Positions 20,371 through 31,145 of a stretch of 64,000 nucleotides of DNA are shown piece by piece. Below the pieces are notes generated by a model that was given only the letters and a program-made list of their open reading frames with translations, did not search any database and was not told where the DNA came from. Within the stretch, counting starts at the first letter, position 1. Each line of letters opens with the position of its first letter. Position numbers and translations under genes: made by a program. Source of the stretch: Nitzschia sp. DOCU1 (lineage: Eukaryota; Bacillariophyta; Bacillariophyceae; Bacillariales; Bacillariaceae); NCBI GenBank assembly GCA_951394045.1, contig OX595989.1, forward strand, positions 1,612,001 to 1,676,000. Direction: 5' to 3'.

Positions 20371-21812
20371 GCTGTCCACCACCGTGGCGCTTAGAGATTG
20401 CTGGCTTTAGTTGATCTATCATAAATCGTATAGTTTTTCCTTTGAGTTTGTGTTTGGCGGCAGTCACCTGCACGTGACATCACTACGCTCGGTAAGCACG
20501 CCACTGCTGGCTAACCCCACCCCATCTTTCCTCACGGACTTTTATCAGGTTCAGCTTCGCTTTCTTCCTCTTTGCATTCAAAACAGATAGATTCACGCCA
20601 TATCTTCTATTTTGAACGGCAAAAAATCAGCGCTCGCAACATATTGTGGCTGTTTGAGCGTTGTCGATTTCTCTTTCTTCTTAGTACTACTCCTTAGTGC
20701 AGATGATGCTTGTGAGCGCAACCATGGCCCAAAAGCCTAACACCTGAATAACACTAATCCTCTTCGATCGTGACAGTAGTTGCAACCGCATGGTGCGTAC
20801 TATTCGCTGCTTGAACTGTAACTATTCTCCTACTCTAAGAGTAGAGTTGCTAAAATGAATTTAGGAGCGGGAGATTTTCAGTCACGGATTCGTGTGAGAA
20901 CGGGACTGTTGGAGATTTCGGTGCGCCGCTCAATCTCTCGTACACAAGACAGACGCAAGAAGAAGTGGGTGACGGGACTCCAGTGCCGATGCGCTCAGCG
21001 CCATCATGGAGAATGGGCCCATCACAGACCATATCATAGTGGCAGTTAGGAGAAACGCCCTTCTCCGTTTCTCGACAAATATCCTCCAATGATCGAGAAG
21101 CCTCCTCCTTCGCTTCAATTATTCCCTTCAATCTAAGGAATAAGAGTTTGATAATGTCAGAACTCAATCTACATCTCCTCGGTTTTAATTGGGCAACTTG
21201 GGTGACACCACCAGCGGGTTGGCATAGTTCGTGGCCATACGTCAGATTCCGTTTAGTTGACTGGATTTCCACCATATGTATATTCCGTTAAATAGAAAAA
21301 TCGCTTCCGATACATAATCCCCATTATTTAAGAATAAGGTTTTGACTTTGCGTTAAATACACTAATATGGATCTCCCCAGACGCAAGCGACGGGCGTGCA
21401 CTGACTGTCTGTGCTATGTAGAGCTTTTCGTTCGATGATCGATATGCCTTTTCTTTGTCATCTCCACGGAGAAGGCGAAAGGATCGCCTGTGCTGGCGAG
21501 TTTCGATTGCCATGACCATGATGGCACTGGACAGACGAAGCACCCAGCGAAAGGACACCATTCAAGCAATGCTCACCACCCGGGTTACTATTCTGGTGTA
21601 ACTAGTCGACTATCTTCCCTTTGAGTTGATGAGGAGGCCGGCGAAGTAAACTAATGCAAATCCTGAAATACTTGCGGGAGAAAAACACGACAAGATCTTT
21701 GAATTTCGAGGTCAGATCTTATTAAAATAAACATGATAGCGATTTTAGTATGCTCGAGTAGGCAAAAGCAGCGGAAAGTCGTAAATTGTACATGAAACTT
21801 GTGGGCGAACGT
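20371..21812. other. Gene-poor 1.44-kb region
   Basis: This interval lies between Cpn20 and the HSF gene, which face each other, so no promoter for either is expected here. Apart from one weak 141-codon minus-strand frame (listed separately) I see no gene. There are AT-rich stretches around 21290-21360 and 21720-21760. Confidence 0.4.
20850..21275 (-). CDS. Possible hypothetical protein, 141 aa
   Basis: An ATG-started frame of 141 codons inside the gene-poor interval, beginning MVEIQSTKRNLTYGHELCQ. The composition is ordinary and I recognise no domain, signal or membrane segment. Nothing but length supports it, and it could be a chance frame. Confidence 0.2.
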   Translation of the reverse strand: MVEIQSTKRNLTYGHELCQPAGGVTQVAQLKPRRCRLSSDIIKLLFLRLKGIIEAKEEASRSLEDICRETEKGVSPNCHYDMVCDGPILHDGAERIGTGVPSPTSSCVCLVYERLSGAPKSPTVPFSHESVTENLPLLNSF

Positions 21813-22764
21813 TCATAGCGTCTTCGCAGCGGCAGCTTTCATGTAAGCGTCGTATAGCATGGCTCTAGCAGCGTTCAAAACTTCATTTCTTCTACGTTCT
21901 TGCAGTGCTTTCGCAACAAACTTGGCATCGTTGGAAATGAACGGCAGAGCAACGCCGTGTTCTTGATCGTTCCCAGAAACAATGGAAAAGGGAGAACTTG
22001 AGAACTCATTCCCGTGCAGACTTGAAATAGCAGAGTTGGTATTTGAAGAGATGGATCTGTCGTCGGCGTAGGCATTTGAAGAGTCAGAAACAATCTCGGG
22101 CTCTTCTGAGGGTGCCGGCTTGGTAGAGTCGGATACAGCCCTCTTTTTGGGTGGCAAAACACGACGTGGCGAAGGTTGTCGCTCTCGTGACTTTTGACAC
22201 ACCATCTTCAGGCATAACTCAGGCTGGTCTTTTCGAAACAGAGGATGATGGAATGCCCCAGTATCGGGCCCTCTGGTTGCTTGGCGAAAACCCCTGAACA
22301 CACAGGTATCGTTAGCCAACGTCCTGGAACAGGCTTCTTGAGTGCAAACTCTTCACCAGAACTTACCATCGATTGAGTTTTCTTGTGAATGAGGGATACT
22401 TCGTGCTCATCCGAGCATCAACTGGAGGAAGATATTTGGGCAAGACATCGTTGGTGAAAATGTCCGGCCTCATAATGACGAAGGAACGGCCATGCGGCAG
22501 CCAGGATACTATATCGGAGAGGGTTTCATTGGTCAGAATCTCCATAAGTTTTTCGGGAAAGGTTTCCTTCTTTTTGCCTGCCTTCGGATGCACCTTTTTG
22601 CTATACTGCTCATCATCGTCGCTAACAACCGCTTCCACATCATTCGACTGCGCCTTTTCAACCAGTGCCGTCAGAGCAGTTGCTGCCTCAACGAGGTGAG
22701 AAAGGCCACTTGAGCCTGGTCGAAACCCTTTCGACAAGCTGGCCATTTTGAAGTCCAGAGCCAT
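21813..22764 (-). CDS. Heat-shock-factor family transcription factor
   Basis: Exon 1 is 22367-22764 and exon 2 is 21813-22293, giving 292 aa. The 73-nt intron (GTAAGT) interrupts the Trp codon in the middle of the DNA-binding domain, between KLNRW and GFRQ. The HSF DNA-binding domain covers about residues 68-165, starting FPEKLMEIL, with WLPHGRSFVI, SFTRKLNRW and GFRQATRGPDTGAFHHPLF. This is the winged helix-turn-helix that binds nGAAn heat-shock elements. The GPDTGAF.HPLF version is typical of the very large HSF family in diatoms. The C-terminal part is Ser-rich with a short final helix. I see no clear HR-A/B trimerisation coiled coil. Target genes cannot be inferred, and many diatom HSFs are not heat-responsive. 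Confidence 0.92.
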
Positions 22765-23997
22765 TCTTTCAATATCAAGTCGATTTTGACCTTGTTGCTC
22801 TTTTATTATGTGGGTGTTGTTGACAGATATTTTGGTTTGGGTTTGCGTTCCACACCGAGCTTATCGGCGTTCTGCCAAAGGCTCAGTTGAATTCCAATAG
22901 CGGGCCCTACACCGCACTAATAGTTCCGTAGTAGGGGAGAAAACGGCAGCATGTGTACAGGTAGGTAGTGCGCGGTACTCTTCTGCTCCCCACTCGCCCA
23001 TACGTCCCCGAAACACGCACGATGAAGACATGACATCAGAATGATTATCAGGTGGTTTCGTCAGAATGGACCAATCGAATCGTCATTCCGACTTGAAGAA
23101 ACATGTGCCCCCAGGAGATTTTCCCAATTTATTGAAGCCTACGACCAACCTTTGCGGTACTTTAACAAAATTAAATCCCCATGTATTGGACAAATGGCAA
23201 AGTTCTTGAAACTGTGAAGTTGACTTTCAAACTTCCTCGTGGGCCAGGTGCTTTGAAGTATGCTCCGAAGTGTCCTCGAGAATGACGTCAAAATACATTT
23301 TCTGACAAGGACAAACTCCATTATTTAGATATTAATAGTGAAGTTTCATGACGAACGTCAACGATTTATGAAGCGCGTTCTCATTTTAACTAACCGCAGT
23401 TCTGTGGGCGTCGTAGCGCGGCGAATTGCAACAAGCCAAGCGAATTTTGAGCACGACGTGTACCGCTTCAAGAGCTGCAAGGCTGTTCGAATGCTCGTCG
23501 GACTGCCTAAAAAGTTGCTGATCGACGATGGCTGTGTCATCCGAATTTAGGGCTTCCGCAGTCCATTCTACGGGTGCGACAGTAGCGATGGCCACTTGCG
23601 CCGAGCGGTAGCGGAAAGCAATTGCCCTTTCGGTCGCGAGGAGAGCGGATCGCCATGTGGTCTGAATGTGACTTCAAGGATGACGACGACGTGCCGACGC
23701 ACGCAAGGAGGTCACAACGAATCTACATATGAACTCTACTTCTACCCCGGAATACCAACGTACAACTATCTACAGTTTTGCGCGTTCTGCAACTATCCCG
23801 AAGAGTGCCGATAAGAAGTTTCTTCGCTATGTCTCCTTGGAGCTACAGGAGATTTTAACAGGAGCAAGCTGCGATGCTTTGTTACCTATTGAGAGCCAGT
23901 TTGGCAGAGACACTAGACGAAGAACAGCCCCCATATGGTAAGTCGAGAACAGCATCCGATGGATAGACTTTACCCCGTTGATACTTGTGGATCCTAG
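22765..23997. other. Gene-poor 1.23-kb region
   Basis: This lies between the HSF promoter side and the 3' end of the CLPTM1-like gene. Short frames exist, for example an ATG-started 70-codon frame at 23729-23941 (MNSTSTPEYQRTTIYSF), but none shows a recognisable domain. I cannot support a gene here. Confidence 0.4.
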
Positions 23998-26486
23998 CTA
24001 GCGATTTTTCTTTGTTTCGGATATTTCATTTGGCAGCTCAGTTCCATCGCCCCCGCCTTCCACTGGCCTCGAATCGTCCACGGGATACAACCATCGTTGG
24101 TATAAATAGATGAAGAATACAACATCGTCTCGGAAGCAACTAATGCGTGCCATGGTTGGCATTCGAATGATGAACGAGAACAAGTCATCGATGAATGTAT
24201 TCAGACTTTTGTATACCAAAACTCGCCAAGGAAGGTGGGCAACCGATTTCAATTTGTAATTCAAGAATCTGGAACTTTGTTAGGCAGAAGAACCATGGGG
24301 TCATACCAAAGAACAGCAATCAATACTTACAATTGGGGTGTCATCAAGACGAAGCCAAGGGCGTAGACGGCAGAAGACGCTGATGTAATCAGCCATGAAT
24401 ACCACCCACTGTGCTCCTCGCGGAAGAAGGAATACATGGCGTAGACAAGGACCAATGGTAACAGGACGACCCCGAGACGTTTCGTTGCAATGCGGTCGCA
24501 TTCCAAAGACAAAGCATGGAGATCCCCCTTACTGGGAGTCCCCCCTGATTTGGCATCCTTGGCTGTATCTGGTCCAGAAGGTTCCGATTGGATCTGCAGT
24601 CTTGTTGCGCTAATTTCGTATCCGAACAAGCGAGGCACTGCATTCCACCACCCCGAAGGCCTAGACGAATCTCCAACTTTGACAAAGGATAGGCCTGCCG
24701 CCCGCTGACACTTCCACATGGCGATGAGGCAACCAATCCCTGAAGGAACAGTCATAAGGAGCGAAGAATCCTTCTCAATAAGGTATAGCACAATGACCAC
24801 CTGCCCCATCATATCAAGAAAGAGTGACCTCACACTCAGCCCGGTCAAATCGGTGTTGTTTCTCCAGAATGATACCTCGTTCTTAAATGTCAAGAATTCA
24901 AAAAGAAGGTGCAAAGCGCTTGCCAGGACAGTGATTGCTAGCAATGTGACGTTGGTATCCGCGATGAGCCGCCGCAGGTCATCAATGTCGGACTGTTCGA
25001 ATCCTAGCTCCTTTTGTGATTCGATTGATTGCGAAAGGTGGCTCAAAAGTCTCCAACGAGCTGGGCTGATACCACCAGCCGTAGCAGTGGTGGCATGAGT
25101 ATGATGCTCGTCTTTCATGTCGCTACGGTCGAATGTGATGTGAAGTGGTAGGCTGGTAATCGTTTCGTTGATAGGGACGTATTTTTCGCTTGTGAGGCCG
25201 ATTTCGTCCACGTGTAAGACAGGGATATGAGCGACTCCAACGGGATGCGACGATGACTTGGCGACTTGAACAAAATTCATTCCTGACACCTGGGCCATAT
25301 CGTACGGGTACGAGTCCGTATCGATCAAATACTTGACTGCGACCTCTGGCTTCCAGTAAGGGTAGCCAGCTCCCATTTCTTTCATCTGCTGCGCTCGTTG
25401 GTATGCTTTGTAATACTCGGGCTTGGTGTGCTCCATTTCCCAGGGAGGCCTTACGGAATCATCGGTCTGCATCAAAATGTACCGCTTGAAAAGATAGATG
25501 ACATCCTTGTAGAGCAGCCGACCTGGCTTGGCCAAGTGGTTCGGTTCATCAAACTTGACCAGTCCAACCTGGCCAGTAAGCAGCGAATGACTTCGGGATG
25601 CTTGTCCAAGAATATTCATAGCTTCTTCTGCCGTTTCAGCGTTGAGCACGCTATACTTTTGCCGCATAACAATCACATGAACGTGGAGAGTCGAATTCGA
25701 CATGAGATTCTTCCATACTGGCGATGATTTTGGAATATAAACGGTCGATCGTTCCAAGATTCCTTTATTTCTAGTTTCCTTTGTTGCGTCGATATCCTCG
25801 CTGGGGTTCAACATTGAGAGCAAGGCCACAACCTTTTCTGAGACTGCTTGGTAAAACGTCAACAGAATACTGGTGGACTCGATTCCTTGCCCCGCTGATT
25901 GAATTGTCGAAAGAACACCACCATCTTGGTGCAAGAGCAACTTTTCTGTATGATCCAGCCACTCCTGCGCATATTTCAACGAGGCATCGTCTTCGACATT
26001 GCTGCAAGTATCTTTTTGGCTCATGCAATCCAGACTCGTCAACAGAAACGATTTGGACAATGACGCGGAATCAATGTCTTGTTTCCACAATAGTATAGTG
26101 TCCATTTGAGGCAAGACTTGTGGCGTTCCATCTTCGTTGAGGTCTACAAACTCGCTATTCAAAAAGGACTGTCCAAAATTGGGTTTGGAGCTCAGGTAGA
26201 CTTTCATGTGCAATTTTTCTTCCGTCTCCCAGAGTGGATTCACCATTCGTTCCGGTGGAATTGTCGAAAGGTCGACAAATGTCAGAGGATACATGAGACC
26301 ATATCTGTTGGAACACAAGAGCCGTAAGTTCACGCGATATCGTCGGCATTTACACTGGGAATGCATGACTTACAAATTGAACGTTGCCATGCAAATGTAC
26401 AACGCCATCAACACCGACGCCGCGCAGGACGACGAAACGATCGACGACGATGTTTTGGAGGAGGAAGCGGCTTCGGTGGCTGTCAT
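23998..26486 (-). CDS. CLPTM1 family multi-pass membrane protein
   Basis: Three exons: 26374-26486, 24331-26304 and 23998-24268, giving 785 aa. The introns (69 and 62 nt) both have GTAAGT donors. The second falls inside the conserved run MTPQL/FLNYKLKSVAHLPWR, which confirms the join. An N-terminal signal anchor (SVLMALYICMATFNL) leads into a ~430-residue lumenal domain, then several membrane spans. The C-terminal part contains hallmark CLPTM1 sequences: EEHSGWYSWL, FIDDLFSFIIRMPTMAR and CFRDDVVFFIYLYQRW. CLPTM1 relatives are ER/Golgi membrane proteins. CLPTM1L acts as a glucosaminyl-phosphatidylinositol scramblase in GPI-anchor synthesis, and CLPTM1 affects receptor trafficking. Which role applies here is unknown. 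The start is the first ATG that gives the signal anchor. Confidence 0.92.
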
Positions 26487-27764
26487 GTTTGAATGAATGT
26501 GAGGCTTTTTCTGACTGGTTGCCTTTCTTTTGATCTTGCTTCGTTTGAAAGTATACACACAACAAAGGGGAAATGAGGAAGGGATATGGCAATGGGATGG
26601 CAAAAAGGACGAAGACGAGCGTCCACGGAGGTGCTTCTGGTAGCTAGTATAGTGACAGCGGCGGTAGTGCCTTTCGCGCGCTCCACGTGGCACATGGGAA
26701 TGCCCCACCTTCCTTCTTCCGTGTGCGCGCGCGGCTTTCCATCCATCTCGCTCCCTTCTCGTCGGACACATAGTGCTACGATGTAGTAAAAGCAATATAG
26801 TAGTTAGCAACTACTTTGACAATCAAAGAGGATCGACCTCTTTGTTCGCCGGAGAGATACCTGCCACCTAGGACAGTTTCACGAGTATCATAGTAGTTAT
26901 TACTATCAACTCGAGGAAGGCTGCCTGAGAGATGCTTCTACTGCAACAAGATCATCTTCGTCAAGAAGAGCTGTCATTTGTAGTCTGCTCATCAAGTGAG
27001 AGATGTAAACAGGAGCAAGAGCCATCCAGCACCGGCATTAGCGATTCGGCGCCACTAGCTAGTCTCTACCGGTAGTAGCTGAAGAACAAGAAAGCCGCAA
27101 CCACCTGCCACACAGCAGTTTCTTCTTTCCCTTCCCTCACAAACAGAAAAATCATCGTGGCGGCACGACATTGTGTGGATGAAGAGTTTTGTGATTATGG
27201 ATCAATTGGAAAGGCGCTACATGGCAAAGAGCGCGAAGTGGAAGTTACAAAACTGCATAGCATCAATTTCGCTCATGGTAAATGGTCCTGGCCAGAAATA
27301 CTTCATTTTCGTTAATTATTTCTAGTTATGAAATGCATGGCAAAACAAACGTTTTTTGAACAGGTCTTTCATTTATTGATTCGTTTTCCCCATATGCTCG
27401 TTGGTTCATTGAATTGCTGGGTATTTTGATCTTCGCTACTTAGTAGTCAGGAATTCATCATGTTCGTTAATTATTGCTATTTAACAAACGCACTTTCTTT
27501 CAGTAGCGTCAGTATTGCGATCTACATTACGTAAGGAAAGTGGCATCTGAATGCTATCGAAAGTTCCATAGAAAGGCTTCTTGGGTCCGCTTGAAAGAGA
27601 GAGAGCGAGATCTTACTTGGGAACCGCGTTGCGCGTGTGTCGAAGATACGGCATGCAAAGATCCGAGTTTTTCGCCCCCCACAACATCACTTTTGGTTCT
27701 CATACTTTGACCACATCCAGAAATTACAGGGTTCTGAATAGCAACAACAGCAACAACAATCAAG
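26487..27764. promoter_or_regulatory. Divergent 1.28-kb intergenic region (CLPTM1 / dikinase)
   Basis: The two flanking genes are transcribed away from each other. The interval contains a palindrome CTACCGGTAG, several tagtag/ctactat words around 26780-26960, and two copies of ttcgttaatta (near 27308 and 27464). I see no supportable gene. A CAA/CAG-rich leader (27740-27762) precedes the dikinase start. Confidence 0.4.
27066..27075. repeat. Palindrome CTACCGGTAG, copy 2
   Basis: A perfect 10-bp palindrome in the dikinase/CLPTM1 intergenic region, identical to the copies at 15001 and 39080. Confidence 0.6.
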
Positions 27765-30676
27765 ATGGCTCGTCGTGTGAGCTTTATGCAACGTGCAAAC
27801 TCCGTCAAGGGTCGCATGAGTGGTCGTCACTCCATGTGGGCCCGTGACACCTTTGGTTTGTTGAGCGAGCTCGACGAAGAAAGTTTCGACTCATCGTTGG
27901 GATGTCCTTTGAGCACCTACGAAGAAGCCACCATGAACCTCATCGGAGGTAAAGCACTTCAGTGCTGGCATTTGATGAAGTTTGGTCTTCCTGTCCCCTT
28001 GTTGTTTGTCATTCCGACCTTTGTCTACAGTCTTCATGTTGAGAAAGCTGGCATCGTCGATCTTATTGATGAAGTGTTCGAAAGTGATCTACATGATGAG
28101 GCAGTCCGTGAGGCTGCCAAGCCTAAGCTTGAGGAGATCCGAAAGAAAATCATGGACACTCTTCTCTTGGATGAAGTGATTCAGAACTTGGAATCCTGGG
28201 TGGACGTGGCACCAGGCAACGCTACATTTGCAGTCCGTTCTAGCGGATCTGCGGAAGGTACAAAACAAATTGTGAAAGTGGATTGCGGTTTCCTAATCAT
28301 TTGTGAAATCTAAGATCTGATTTTTCAAAATTGTAAGATTTGGCTGGGCAATCCTTTGCTGGGCAGTATGACACGTTCCTTTACAAGAAGACAACTGACG
28401 AACTCGTCAAGTCGATCAAGGGGTGCTGGGCCAGTATGTTCAAGTCCCATATCCTTGACTATGTGTCCAAGTCTGTCTTCCTTGCTGGTAGTGCCGGTGC
28501 TGCTGGTGAGACCGACATGTACTCTCCCAAGACTATGAAGGCTCCTCAGATGGGTGTCCTGATCATGACCATGGTGGATGCACAGGCGGCCGGCGTCTGC
28601 TTTTCTCGCAATCTGTGGGGAGAGGAGACTGAAATTATGATTGAAGCTGTGCCTGGACAAGGAGAAGGTTTGGTTGGTGGTGAAATCACTCCGGATTGAT
28701 TTGTGGTCAACAAGTACACTGGAAAGCTCGTCTATCAAGATATTAATCTTCAGACTCAAAAGTTTGCCTGCTCTGGCAATGCCGAGGGCATTGAGAAGAT
28801 TGAACTTGACATTCCGATGGACAAGCCCGTTTTGACACCGACAAACCTCAGGGCAATCAACATGGCGGCCCGTACCATTGAGGAGTTCTACAATACTCCG
28901 CAGGACATTGAATTCGCTATTGATCAAGATGGAAAGCTGAACATTTTACAGGCTCGTCCTATCACAACTTTGGGCGAGATGGGCAACTTGTCATTCCTTC
29001 CTCCCGGCGAAGGATTCTGGACTTTTGATCCAACGCACTTTCCTCGCCCCATGACTCCATGGCTTCAGGCCACCTACAGCTTCAGATACGCCACTTACCA
29101 TGCTCGTCGTCTCGGCTGTATGATCCAAGCTATCAACGTCCGTTTCGTGAATCAGTTTGCTTTCACCCAGCCTGATATCCAACCGCCTTCAGAAGCCTTG
29201 GAAAGGGCTGCTGAGGCATACTGGGGCAAGAAGCTCTACGAGGACGATTACAGAGAGTTCACTAACTTCTTCCGTCCGGAATGCAAGGCTTTGCTTGAGC
29301 AGCTCCGGAAAGTCAACCCCAGTAGTTTGAGCTACACTGCCTTGAAGACCTATGTGGCGAGATGCTACGACATGGCCGCAGAATTTTGGATGCGTCATCA
29401 TACCTACACATTCCCAACCATGGCCGCCGTTGGGGACTTCATGAACCGCATGGCTGCCTTGACTGGCAAAGACATAATGGAAACGCTGCAATTACTAGAA
29501 GCCTCCTCTCCGGAGTCGCGCGGTCTCTTGAATCGCAAGGATCCTTTGTTGGCGAAGATGTACAATCTCTTTCTTAGTTCTGAAAAAGCGATGTTTCTCC
29601 TTCAGCACAAAGATGCCTCCTGGGCCTTGGATTGTCTGATGCATATGCCCGATGAATTGGGAGATGTTATGCGTGAAGTCAAATTGAAGTATGGCTGGCG
29701 CTTGGCTGGTGGATATGACCTCGTTGTTCCTGCTATGATTGAAACTCCGGACTTCTTTTTGAAGACTCTGTATATGGGAACTCAAGAGGATCCCCAGTTG
29801 GCGGAAAAGGCAGAGAAGAAGGCAAAGGATTTGGCGGAAAAGTGGAAGAGTGAATTGCCAGAAGACAAACACGCGGAATTTGAAGAAGTTCTTGATCAAG
29901 GTGTCCGCTTCTTCCGCATGAGAGATGAGCGTGGTCTTGCGATGGATCTCTCGGGCATTGGGCTCTGTCGCCGAGGAATTATTGAGGCCGGCAGACGTCT
30001 CAAGGAACAAGGCATCATTGTTGAGCCCCAGCATCTGTGTTGTGCAACTAAGGATGAAGCTCTTTCGCTTCTGGGTGGTGAGCTTGGCTTCAAGTCCCAC
30101 AAGCGGGTGGGACCAGTTGAGCTCCCTACTGCCAAGGAGCTTAAGCGTCGATACGACTACATCATGTCTGCCGATCCCAACCTAATTCTGCGCGCCCTCG
30201 GCACTCCGCCGCCTCCGCCAGATCCGATGCAGCTTCCCCCAAACATTCGCCGAACCATGGGCGCAATGGATTCTGCCTTGCTCAGGGGTATTTGGGACAA
30301 AGGACAGGCTGACGCTGAGGAAGAGATCACCAACAGCACTGACAAGGTAAAGGGTGTTGCTGCTTCGATGGGCATCGTAGAGGGGCCGGTCTGTATGGTT
30401 CTGAATGATGGTGACTTGACCAAGGTCAGGAAAGGTGATATTGTGATCACCTACTCGTGTTCCGCCTCTTTTAATGTTGTGGTGGGTCTTTGCTGTGGTA
30501 TCGTCACTGACTATGGAGGCATGTTGAGCCATGCCGCCATTGTTGCCCGCGAGTATGGCATTCCTGCGATTGTCGGATCTCAGCAGGCCATGTCCAAGTT
30601 CAAGGATGGTGATATCATCAAGATTGACAGTTCCACGGCTACTGCGGTCGTCGTCAAGCGAAAGGGTGATTCCTAA
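27765..30676 (+). CDS. PEP-synthase / rifampicin-phosphotransferase-like dikinase with an in-frame TGA
   Basis: Exon 1 is 27765-28257 and exon 2 is 28338-30676, joined across an 80-nt intron that restores RSSGSAE/DLAGQSFAGQYDTF. The frame has 943 positions, but codon 285 (28697-28699) is TGA, between GGEITPD and FVVNKYTGK. Domain order is: N-terminal ATP-grasp of the PEP-synthase/PPDK type (GGKALQCW, then AVRSSGSAED, residues ~50-390); a ~400-residue helical middle domain; and a swivelling phosphohistidine domain (GGMLSHAAIVAREYGIPAIVG, His896). No C-terminal PEP/pyruvate TIM barrel is present. The layout therefore resembles rifampicin phosphotransferase more than true PEP synthase. Such enzymes use ATP to phosphorylate a histidine and then a substrate, here unknown. 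The frame on both sides of the TGA is intact and family-conserved. The stop may be a recent nonsense change (CGA to TGA), a sequence error or readthrough. Confidence 0.75.
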
Positions 30677-31145
30677 AAATGAAAAACGCGTACCCTGAGA
30701 ACGGAAGATCCGCTATCCATCACTCTATATCAGATACATGTTGCCTCCAGACAGATAGCGAGATCATGCATGTCCTTCCAGGCGCTATGAGTACTAAAAA
30801 TTTCATCAACTATATCAATATTCATTTCAATGACTACGAAGAGTAACCCCAAGAGCGCTGCGTACCAACCAGAGTTGCTTTTTAGTAGAGATATTACTCC
30901 CTGCCGAGATAGCTATTTGGCGCACCAATCTGCTCGGAGCGAGGCGAAGCTCGCCACGCGGAACAAAGCTTCGTTGGTGCGAGATTAATTTAGCGCGGTT
31001 GCGTACGCGGCGGATTTTGTCTATGAAATCATCGTCATTGATTGCATGATGGGGGGGGGGGATCATCCGACAGTAACGGCCAGTGCTTGCTGAGATCCAA
31101 AACGAAAGAACATATCTCCCAGCATAGCGTCACTATCAGGTGACG
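30677..31145. other. Intergenic region with G-run and GC-rich hairpin potential
   Basis: This interval lies downstream of the dikinase and upstream of the acetyltransferase. It has a run of 11 G at 31051-31061. A GC-rich stretch at about 30910-30985 can fold: ggcga/tcgcc arms inside a wider gcaccaa/ttggtgc pairing. No gene is visible. Confidence 0.4.

Noticed and set aside
28697..28699. Selenocysteine at the dikinase TGA
   Set aside because: The position is not Cys in remembered relatives and I see no convincing SECIS core after 30676; left only as a test in the findings.
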